Below, in pieces: positions 8,641 through 16,259 of a stretch of DNA of 64,000 bases. How positions within the stretch are numbered: the stretch's first letter is position 1; each line of letters begins with the position of its first letter. The position numbers and the translations under genes were made by a program. The DNA comes from Stappia sediminis. GTDB taxonomy: Bacteria > Pseudomonadota > Alphaproteobacteria > Rhizobiales > Stappiaceae. Location: the NCBI RefSeq assembly GCF_009826895.1, contig NZ_WUMV01000001.1, forward strand, positions 620,001-684,000, given 5' to 3'. The notes under the pieces are model-generated. The model was not told the origin of the DNA and made no database searches. It saw only the letters and a program-made list of their open reading frames with translations.

Positions 8641-8641
8641 A

Positions 8642-8775
8642 CAAAAAGGCACCGTTGCCGGTTTATCGGGAACGGTGCCAAGTCTGGGGAGATAACTGCA
8701 AGAGGCTGTGAGGTTCTTGCAGTATCTATATCAACTGTAACCCAACAGCTGATCCTAGGGCCTGAACCCTAGCTC
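8642..8775 (-). ncRNA. Candidate small RNA with three stem-loops (minus strand)
   Basis: Read on the minus strand there are three hairpins in a row: CTAGGG/CCCTAG (8756-8773), CTGCAAGA/TCTTGCAG (8696-8722, 8-bp perfect stem with a CCTC-containing loop) and GGCACCGTT/AACGGTGCC (8648-8679), the last followed by five T residues, which is the form of an intrinsic terminator. No protein-coding gene reads into this terminator from the right on that strand. The promoter was not identified, and a plus-strand leader of the LysR gene is an alternative reading. Confidence 0.35.
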
Positions 8776-9011
8776 GTGCGGCCGCGTGCAAACAGGCGCA
8801 AGCCGAAACGGTTGCGCGGGGTTGCAGTGGGCGCGTTCGGTGTGGTGCGTGCGTGGACGAAGCTGTCCATGCGGCTTGAAAACATCAGTGTGCCAGCCAG
8901 AACGTTCAACATCGGTGAGACTCCGCTTTCAATTTCGATTGGCTATAGCTTGCCAATTCGCTGGCGAAATGCGAGGAAGCAATTGTTCCGATATGTAAGC
9001 TGAGGTTTCAG

Positions 9012-9914
9012 ATGGGGTGGGAGGGGCTGCCGTCGCTGTCGATCTTGCGGGCTTTCGAGGCTGCGGCTCGCCAGAAATCCTTCAGTGCCGCGGGCCGGGA
9101 GCTGAACGTTACCCATGTCGCGGTCGCCCAGCAAGTACGCCGGCTTGAGGAACATCTCGGCGTTTCGCTGATCTACCGTGAAGGGCGCGGCATCGCGCTG
9201 ACGGAGCAAGGCGAAAGGCTAGCGGCATCGCTCTCGGAAGGGCTGCAAACCATCCGCTCCGGTGTCGAGGAAATCCTCAACGCGGATCGCGAGCGTCCCT
9301 TGCATGTCTCGCTTACGCCAAGCTTCGCGGTGAGCTGGCTCATGCCCCGGATCGGGGCGTTTCGGGCGGAATATCCGGACATCGAATTGATGCTCAATCC
9401 TTCGCCGCAGGTAATCGACCTGAAGCGGGACGGTTTCGATCTGGCGATTCGCTTCGGTACCGGAAAATGGCCGGGGCTTGAGTCCGAAATGTTCTTGAAG
9501 AGTAATTACGTTCTTGTCGCCGCGCCGTCCGTCATTGCAGGGAAGAAAATCGATGAGCCCGGCGACCTTGTTGCCTTGCCCTGGCTGCAGGAACTCGGCA
9601 CCGAGGAATTCGCAGCCTGGGTCCGCGCAAAGGGCGTGACGGTGGGGACAAAAAGGGACATTGCCCATCTGCCGGGCCACATGATCCTCTCCGCCGTGCG
9701 CGACGGGCAGGGCGTTGCCTATACTTCCCGCCTGTTCGTGGATGACGACATTCGCGAAGGACGTCTTGTCCTGTTGTTCGAGGAGGTCGATGGCGATGAT
9801 CCGGTCGGCTATTTTCTCGTGCGCCGGCCGGGGCCGATGCGTGAGCCTCTCAGGCGCTTTCACGGTTGGCTCAAGCGACAGGCGAAAGCGGGCGATGCCA
9901 TGCACGGGATTTGA
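9012..9914 (+). CDS. LysR-type regulator, GcvA-like (intact copy)
   Basis: A 300-residue LysR protein. The N-terminal winged HTH (residues 1-65: LPSLSILRAFEAAAR, FSAAGRELNVTHVAVAQQVRRLEEHLG) is the GcvA/AmpR-type variant, and the effector domain runs from about residue 90 to the end. The next gene is a close paralog split by the island. Identical N-terminal GWEGLPSLS and C-terminal GPMREPL segments show a tandem duplication. Targets unknown; GcvA-like regulators usually act on a divergent or distant amino-acid or detoxification gene. Confidence 0.92.
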   Translation: MGWEGLPSLSILRAFEAAARQKSFSAAGRELNVTHVAVAQQVRRLEEHLGVSLIYREGRGIALTEQGERLAASLSEGLQTIRSGVEEILNADRERPLHVSLTPSFAVSWLMPRIGAFRAEYPDIELMLNPSPQVIDLKRDGFDLAIRFGTGKWPGLESEMFLKSNYVLVAAPSVIAGKKIDEPGDLVALPWLQELGTEEFAAWVRAKGVTVGTKRDIAHLPGHMILSAVRDGQGVAYTSRLFVDDDIREGRLVLLFEEVDGDDPVGYFLVRRPGPMREPLRRFHGWLKRQAKAGDAMHGI

Positions 9915-10010
9915 ACGCGGGCTTTGCCTGCGAACTCGATAGGCCGTGATTTGCCATATCGGCGGCGGCTTGCGAAAAAGCCTCCATCCGCGAACTTGCA
10001 GGGGAAACTC

Positions 10011-10610
10011 ATGGGCTGGGAAGGATTGCCCTCGTTATCGGTGTTGCGTGCGTTCGAGGCGGCGGCCCGGCACGGGTCGTTCAGCGCTGCCGGGCGGGAA
10101 TTGAACGTCACCCATGCCGCTGTCGCCCAACAGGTGCGCCGGCTGGAGGAGCATCTCGGCATGTCGCTCATCTACCGTGAGGGGCGCGGTATATGCTTGA
10201 CGCCGGAGGGCGCAGAGCTTTCCGCCTCGCTGTCGGAAAGCCTTGAAAATATCCGCTCCAGCGTGATGAGCGTTCTGGGCAGGGATCGCGACCGCGCATT
10301 GCACGTTTCGGTAACGCCGGCATTCGCATCGGGCTGGCTTGTTTCGCGGCTCGGGGAATTCCGCGATGAAAATCCGGATATCGAGTTGAAGCTTCACGCC
10401 TCGCCCAAGGTCGCCGATCTGAAGCGCGACGGATTCGATCTCACGATCCGATTTGGCAAAGGGGTATGGCCGGGTGTTGAGAGCGAGCTTCTCTTCAAGT
10501 CGAAATACGTGATGGTTGCCGCACCGGGTCTGGTCGAGGGGCGCAAGATAAGCCGGCCCGCCGATCTTCTGGACTATCCCTGGCTTCAGGACCTGGGGGC
10601 CGATGAATTC
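10011..10610 (+). pseudogene. LysR-type regulator, 5' part of gene split by the island
   Basis: This begins MGWEGLPSLSVLRAFE like the upstream paralog and aligns with it without gaps for 200 codons, up to LGADEF. There the homology ends at GAATTC and the frame runs into tRNA-derived sequence and a stop at 10617. The missing 102 codons are found in frame at 39381-39689. The fragment keeps the complete DNA-binding domain and part of the effector domain, so a truncated repressor could still be made. Confidence 0.95.
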
Positions 10611-10652
10611 CTAATCTGAGGGTCGCAGGTTCGAATCCTGCCGGGGTCACCA
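10605..10652 (+). other. attL: LysR/island junction with tRNA-Arg(CCU) 3' half
   Basis: From the shared ATTC onward the sequence reads as the 3' half of a tRNA: anticodon loop residues TTCCTAA, stem TCTGA, variable loop, T arm GCAGG-TTCGAAT-CCTGC and acceptor CGGGGTC followed by ACCA. The loop layout (U33, then CCT, then AA) fits tRNA-Arg(CCU). There is no 5' half, so this is the attP core carried by the element, not a working tRNA. Confidence 0.8.
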
Positions 10653-10698
10653 ATAAAAACAAAATTTTAAGAAATTTCGACCTGCAAAATTTTGTCTC

Positions 10699-10718
10699 TG
10701 GCGTCCAAATGGCGTCCA
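10699..10718 (+). repeat. Left arm-type direct repeats TGGCGTCCA
   Basis: Two copies of TGGCGTCCA with an 11-bp period (10699 and 10710), matching the pair at the right end (39241 and 39252). They lie about 90 bp inside the left junction and are likely integrase arm-binding sites. Confidence 0.7.
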
Positions 10719-10814
10719 AGCGAATTCCAATTTTCGACTGCCAGATGCTATCCATTGATTCGCTGAAATTTCGCTTCAAAGGCGCGAACATACAGCCGCA
10801 ATACGATAAACTTC

Positions 10815-11093
10815 ATGACGGAAAAAGTTGGCGACACACAGGTCACCCCCAGTTTGGAAACGGCAGCATGGCCTCACTCGATTAATATTCCACCCGAATT
10901 AGACCTGGTCGCTGCATTGGAACGGGACCAAGTGATCAGCGCTTTTTCGATCCCAGGTCGGCAGAAATTGATTCGAAATGTGACCATCGGTGACTCCAGT
11001 TATTTATCTGAGATTGAAAAAGTCGAGAATGAGCCGGTCTCGCTTTGCCATGCGCCATTAAGATCGGACGTGAATTGGGGCCTGAATCTATAA
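10815..11093 (+). CDS. Small hypothetical protein, doubtful
   Basis: A 92-codon frame in AT-richer DNA just inside the left end of the island. No family, signal peptide or membrane segment is recognised. No convincing ribosome site precedes the ATG, and it ends where IS5-relic sequence begins. It may be a decayed fragment. The rest of 10653-11210 shows only the arm repeats. Confidence 0.2.
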   Translation: MTEKVGDTQVTPSLETAAWPHSINIPPELDLVAALERDQVISAFSIPGRQKLIRNVTIGDSSYLSEIEKVENEPVSLCHAPLRSDVNWGLNL

Positions 11094-11212
11094 AATTAAT
11101 AAAAAATGGCCCATGAAACGGCAGAGAGGTGCAGGGAGAACCGTACGCGGCGGGTCCACCACTCGGTCAAACGCTTCAAGGCGGCAGGACGAAGCCGTTT
11201 CGGTGTCCGAAA

Positions 11213-11543
11213 GATATGGCCACTTATGAGGATTTGATGCAGCATGCGGCGCCGGATCCGACCGCGATGCTGGCCGACAAGGTGTATGATAACAACGCCA
11301 TTCACAGCGATCTCAAGGGACGCGGCGCAAATCCAGTGCTCCCAACAAAGTCAATCCGCAAGTTCAGCGCCCGGTCGAAAAACCAAATACGCGCTGCGCA
11401 ATCACATCGAGCGTTGCTTCAATCGCCTCAAGCACTCACGCCGCATCGCCACGCGATACGACAAAACCGCAAAGTCCTTCCTCGGCTTCCTATGCCTCAC
11501 AGCAACAAGCATCTAGATGCCTTCTAATGTAAACAGAGCTTAA
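11213..11543 (+). pseudogene. IS5-family transposase relic, C-terminal part
   Basis: The DDE-domain tail of an IS5-family transposase is recognisable: LADKVYDNNAIHSDLKGRG and PTKSIRKF in one frame, then, after a frameshift near 11385, ALRNHIERCFNRLKHSRRI and ATRYDKTAKSFLGFLCL in another. Near the end the expected Trp codon is TAG (11514), after which MPSNVNRA continues to the true stop at 11541. The N-terminal half is missing. Dead. Confidence 0.85.
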
Positions 11544-12071
11544 AGGAACAGCGCTGGAAGCGCATTTTCCAATGCCAAATAATTACTATGGCAACCAATC
11601 CAGAATTACTTATTATAGTTGTTGATATACAAGATTAAATACTAAATAATTCTTTTTATGACAGAAATATTACTGAATTTCCCCTCGCGCCGACGGCTGG
11701 CGCATGTATTCATACCCCCTTCCCCCAGGCCTTCATCCAATCAGTTAGCTCATGTCGGCTATCAGAACCGGTTATAAGTTGAAGGACTGTTCGCTGCAGT
11801 CTGGGTGGGAGGTGCATTGGAGGCCGAAACCAAACGGTAGAAAATAAGATTCTCTGACAAGGTCGCGCCTGTAAGCTCTATTTACGTACTTACGCACTGA
11901 GTCGGGTTGAGAAATATTTTCAATTATTGATCTCGAGGTTGGATTATTCAAAATATCAGCGCCTGACAAATGTAACGGCCTTGTTTAATGGAAGTACCAG
12001 GTCTTGGTGATCTCGACCTACACCAATATGGCAGGAAGCAGCGTTGTGACCTCGAACTCTCCCAAGTTGGC
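11544..12071. other. Gene-free, AT-rich stretch
   Basis: About 530 bp with low GC (for example the A/T runs at 11575-11660) between the IS5 relic and the CDF gene. No open frame with family resemblance was seen. It presumably contains the promoter of the CDF gene. Confidence 0.4.
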
Positions 12072-13001
12072 ATGAAAAATTCCGTGGCAATTGAAAAACG
12101 TGCGCTGAATATTGCTAAATGGGCAAATCTCGTTATGGGTTTTGCCGGCATTATCGGCGCTATTGCTTCAAGGTCCGATGCACTGCTTGTCGATGGACTT
12201 TACTCGGCTGTTAATTTTCTCTCCGCGATTGTCGCCGGCCGTATAGCCGAGCGGGTAGGGCGTCCGCCGGACAGAACCCGTCCATGGGGCTACGGTTTCG
12301 AGGAAACGGTGTATGTTACGTTTCGCAGTTTAACTCTGATTGGGATCCTCCTCTTCGCGGCTTTGAGCAGCGGCGGAAAGATTGCAGCGTTTGCTACTGG
12401 AGGAGCTATCCCGGAACTGATCTATACACCGATCCTGATATACTCTGTGATGATGGTACTTATCTGCGCAAGCCTCGCTGCCTATCATCACTGGGCTTAC
12501 ATCAAATCGGGCAAAACCAGTTCCATCCTCAAGACTGAGGGAAAAGCCGCCGCCATCGACGGCGCTATCAGTCTCGGCACCGGAATTGTACTCCTGTCAC
12601 TACCGCTCTTGGAAACGACACTGCTTGGACCGTATATTCCGATAGGGGACGCTCTAGTGGTGCTCGTCATCACGCTCATTATATTCTGGCAGCCACTGTC
12701 TATTCTCCGCGGTGCAATCGCTGAATTGATCGGGGCCAGCGCGCCCGCCAAGATTGTACGGATGGTATCCCGGATCGCTCGCGAACTGGCATCGGAGCAT
12801 GAGTTCCGTTTCCTAAGGGTGGCCGTTCAGCGCGCGGGCCGTAGCCATTTTGTCGTAGTCTATATCGATCCGTTGCGCGCGATCCACGCGTGCGAAGTCG
12901 ATGACTTCTGGCGGATGGCAAATGCTCGGCTTACGGATGGGATCGGCCCTGTTCAAATGGAAGTTGTGGTTACTGAAATTTCCGAGTTCACTGGTCAATG
13001 A
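12072..13001 (+). CDS. Cation diffusion facilitator-type transporter, unusual metal motif
   Basis: A 309-residue membrane protein of the CDF type, with six hydrophobic segments in about residues 10-220 and a cytoplasmic ferredoxin-like C-terminal domain (FRFLRVAVQRAGRSHFVVVYID). In CDF zinc/manganese exporters, metal site A is formed by DxxxD in helix 2 and HxxxD in helix 5. Here helix 2 reads SDALLVDGLYSAVN and helix 5 KAAAIDGAIS, so Asp-Asn and Asp-Ser replace the usual pairs. This suggests altered ion choice or a non-metal role. The ATG at 12072 is used; the ribosome site is weak. It sits between two IS relics. Confidence 0.75.
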   Translation: MKNSVAIEKRALNIAKWANLVMGFAGIIGAIASRSDALLVDGLYSAVNFLSAIVAGRIAERVGRPPDRTRPWGYGFEETVYVTFRSLTLIGILLFAALSSGGKIAAFATGGAIPELIYTPILIYSVMMVLICASLAAYHHWAYIKSGKTSSILKTEGKAAAIDGAISLGTGIVLLSLPLLETTLLGPYIPIGDALVVLVITLIIFWQPLSILRGAIAELIGASAPAKIVRMVSRIARELASEHEFRFLRVAVQRAGRSHFVVVYIDPLRAIHACEVDDFWRMANARLTDGIGPVQMEVVVTEISEFTGQ

Positions 13002-13179
13002 TTTTTCAGCCAGGGGGATTGATCATGCATTTCCTTCGGGTTGCCAATTAAAACGCCGCGCATAAAAATCCGTATAAGGTGCCCTGAGGCTAACATTAGC
13101 ACTACTTTGGCTGATTTAGCTGATCGGGCCTTTTGAGGATCCCCAAGGGGCGTTTTCGGTGATTCATGGGAGGTCGGCA

Positions 13180-13990
13180 TTTGGAGGGGCCGGCCATGGA
13201 TGGGAACTGACAGGCTGATCTGGAGCGATGGCTGACGCCGTTTGTTGCGGCGCTGCGGCACAGAATGCGGGCACGGATGTGTCCGGCATATATCGCGGGC
13301 TTGATCGGCACGGGCGATCGCAAGAGCATCCAGTCGATGGCGGCACGGCTTGGCACCGTCAGTTACGATCAACTGCACCATTTCATTGCGAGCAGCCCTT
13401 GGGATCCCGCTCCCTTGAAGCCGCATTGATAAGCGAAGCTGACCGGCAGGTTGGCGGGAACGACGCCTGGCTGATTGTCGATGACACCGCGCTTTCCAAG
13501 ACGGGACGCCACTCGGTTGGCGTGGCACCGCAATATGCCTCGGCGCTCGGTAATACCACAAACTGCCAGACGCTGGTGTCGCTGACACTGGCTTCGGGTG
13601 AGGTGCCGGTCATGGTTGGGTTGCGGCTGTTCCGACCTGAGAGCTGGACGTGCGATGCCGCCCGGCTCGATCACGCGGGTGTGCCCGATGACCGTCGTTC
13701 TCACAGGACCAAACCCGAGATCGCCGGACCGAGATTGACCGGGTCCGTTCAGCCGGCATGCACTTCGGCTGCGTCCTTGCCGATGCCGGATATGGCTTGA
13801 GCGCCCCCTTCCGGCAGGCGCTCACCGAGCGCGACCTCAAATGGGCCGTCGTAGCCAACACTGCCAAGCGTTCGACAAGCAATTCTAAACGCGCTCCCAC
13901 AACCGGCGCAAACCAAATGCTCCCACTGCCGCAGGCTCCTCTCAGCTAATAATCTGCCAAGGCAGTGCCAGGCTCTGTTGACAAAAGGGA
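13180..13990 (+). pseudogene. IS701-family transposase relic
   Basis: Successive frames give LERWLTPFVAALRHR, YIAGLIGTGDRKSIQSMAAR, then LISEADRQVGG and DDTALSKTGRHSVGVAPQYA, then [20 protein letters not shown], and finally [14 protein letters not shown] with a CSHC pair, all collinear with IS701-family transposases. Lesions: an early TGA just after 13192, a frameshift near 13418, another near 13728, and an internal deletion near 13855 that removes the central DDE region. The element end may be the GGCTCTGTTGAC stretch near 13970. Not functional. Confidence 0.85.
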
Positions 13991-14759
13991 ACCCCAAATC
14001 GGTTGTGTTCTGATTCATATGTGGACGCTCCCGGTTGGCGATGGCTTTCTGTGAGCTTCTGATCGGTTGCTTTTATATGTCCGGCCTGTTTTGTGCGGGG
14101 CAGTACGGCCTGCAGGCCCTGATGGAAATCCGGAAACGAGCTCCCTGATCAAGCTAACGCATTCGAGATGCATTGAATCAGGCGGAGTGTTCTCGTTGTT
14201 GATCGATCACCTCGCATCACATTCTGCCGTCACCAATTCAGTTGTTCGTTTGCGGATGCTGTTAGCAAGCTGCGATCCGGTAAGGGTTGTAGGGCTGGCC
14301 GCGAGCGAGCAGAGCTCATTCGATTTGGGCAATGCTCCTTTGCAACCCCTCCAATAAGGAATTCAATATCCGCTTGCGCACCAATTACGAGGGACATTAT
14401 CGAGCAAAAGGATCATCTCCTAGAAATGCTGATTATGTCGAAAAACTCCGCTTGATACGAGCGTTTAACAAAACTTTCATCACTTGAAAAAGTATATAAA
14501 TTTATTTTCAACGCTTAGGAAAATGTAACATTCGATTTTGTTTAATTTTTGACTTCTATTCTATACAGATTCCCTTACGGTATTGATATGAAATTCTCGC
14601 CACATAAGGAGAATATGTACCGCGAGTCTGGATAATTACTTGAGTTACTTTGAACCGCCGCACCCGGAAATCATTGTCCTGCTTTGGTTTTCACGGAGGG
14701 ATGGCGGCGATATCGCCAAAAAGGGTGACAAAGTAAAAAATTTGAGGAGATGGCATGAC
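13991..14759. other. Long intergenic stretch before the serine hydrolase
   Basis: About 770 bp without a recognisable gene. GC falls sharply from about 14400 to 14640. A tiny frame (14615-14635, Met-Tyr-Arg-Glu-Ser-Gly) is preceded by AAGGAG and might be a leader peptide of the hydrolase gene, but nothing else supports it. Confidence 0.35.
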
Positions 14760-16112
14760 ATGACTAAGCTTTCGATCTTGAACCGGGCAGTCATTCCAAT
14801 AATTGCATTTGCGTTGGCCGCCGTGAATGCAACTGACAAACCCGCTTACGCGGACGACGCCGACAAGTATGCGACCGCAAAGGAATTGGGATTGATGGAG
14901 GGGTTCCCCCCGCCGCCCGACAAACAGGTCACTAAGGCGAATGCCCTCCTGAAAGGTCCATACAACCGCTGGGCCTATCAGCACATGCGGATGTTCTATC
15001 CGACGGCCAATGTTCCGGCGGCAGACATGCCCTATCCGCTGAGCAAGACCATCGACTGGACGATGGAGGACGGCGTCAAGATCAAGGAACCCGGGACGGA
15101 CGAAACCAAGAGCATGGCCGAATTCCTGAGGGAAACCTGGGCCGATGCCATTGTCGTGATCCGCGGCGACCAGATCGTCTACGAGAAATATCTCAACGGC
15201 ATGCACCCGAACCAGCCGCACCAGATGATGTCAGCCACCAAGTCCTTCGGTGGTCTGCTCGGCCTGATGACTGTCGCGGAAGGCAAGGCTTCGGAAGACG
15301 ATCTGGTAACGAAATACATCCCTGAACTCGACACGGAAAACGGCGCCTTTGCAGACACGACCTTCGGCCAAATCCTGAATATGACCAACTCCATGGATTT
15401 CACCGAGGTCTACGATGATCCCAGATCCGGCATCCGGACCTATGGCGCAGTGCTTGGCTGGACGGAGAAAGTGGACGGTATCGATTATCCACCAAGCCTC
15501 TATGAGTATCTGAAGACGCTCAAGGTCGACCCGGAGCACGAACACGGCGAAATCTTCCACTATCAAACGCCGAAGACCGATGTGGTCAACTGGGTGTCCA
15601 ACCGCGCCAACAACCAGTCCTTCCAAGAATCGCTCTATGACAAGATCTGGTCGAAGATCGGCACGGAAGGCGAGACCTATGTGCTTCTGGACAACAACGC
15701 CACGCTTGTTGCGGGTGGAGGGTTGAACGCGACACCTTACAACTTGACCCGCTTCGCAATGATGATGCTCAATAACGGTCAACTCGACGGCAAGCAGGTC
15801 GTGCCGATCGAGGTCATCGACAAACTTGCAGCGGGTGGCGATATCGCGGCCTTCGATGCAGGGCCGGACTCTGACGATATCGTCCATAAAAAAGGCGAAT
15901 GGAGTTACCGCGGCCAATGGTGGGTCAAGCACACCCCCGGCATGGAAGCCTTCATGGCGATCGGGATCCACGGTCAGTGGATCTACATCGACCGGAACCA
16001 CAACGTCGCGATCGTCAAACTCTCTTCCATGCCGAAGTCCAAAGACACCTATCTCGACGGATACAATCTTGAGGGCTTTTACGGGATCGTCAGATATCTC
16101 GCCGCGAATTGA
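14760..16112 (+). CDS. Secreted serine hydrolase, class C beta-lactamase/NylB-like fold
   Basis: A 450-residue exported protein: signal peptide (residues 1-31, ending AYADD) followed by a serine beta-lactamase-like domain. The nucleophile motif SxxK is seen as SATKS in QMMSATKSFGG. A Tyr in IFHYQTPKTD is placed like the YxN/Tyr general base of 6-aminohexanoate-dimer hydrolase and esterase EstB-type enzymes. The third KTG-like box is not obvious. Known relatives hydrolyse amides, esters or D-amino peptides. The start at 14760 has GAGGAG upstream. Substrate unknown; the three secreted amidohydrolases of the same island suggest a shared scavenging theme. Confidence 0.82.
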   Translation: MTKLSILNRAVIPIIAFALAAVNATDKPAYADDADKYATAKELGLMEGFPPPPDKQVTKANALLKGPYNRWAYQHMRMFYPTANVPAADMPYPLSKTIDWTMEDGVKIKEPGTDETKSMAEFLRETWADAIVVIRGDQIVYEKYLNGMHPNQPHQMMSATKSFGGLLGLMTVAEGKASEDDLVTKYIPELDTENGAFADTTFGQILNMTNSMDFTEVYDDPRSGIRTYGAVLGWTEKVDGIDYPPSLYEYLKTLKVDPEHEHGEIFHYQTPKTDVVNWVSNRANNQSFQESLYDKIWSKIGTEGETYVLLDNNATLVAGGGLNATPYNLTRFAMMMLNNGQLDGKQVVPIEVIDKLAAGGDIAAFDAGPDSDDIVHKKGEWSYRGQWWVKHTPGMEAFMAIGIHGQWIYIDRNHNVAIVKLSSMPKSKDTYLDGYNLEGFYGIVRYLAAN

Positions 16113-16259
16113 CGGGATATTCTCAATTACATTACGAACTTCTGGCGCCTTCCGGGCGCCAGTTGTTACAATGATCTGGACATCACGCAAGTAGTATATG
16201 CAGCAGCTGAAGTCTTGGAGTGTCCGAAATGAATAACAATCGAAAACTTCGGGACAAAA

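Noticed and set aside
10608..10652. Functional tRNA gene at the left island end
   Set aside because: Only the 3' half is present; upstream DNA is LysR coding sequence.
15231..16190. 319-codon minus-strand frame over the serine hydrolase
   Set aside because: Mirror of the hydrolase codons, no ribosome site, no family pattern.
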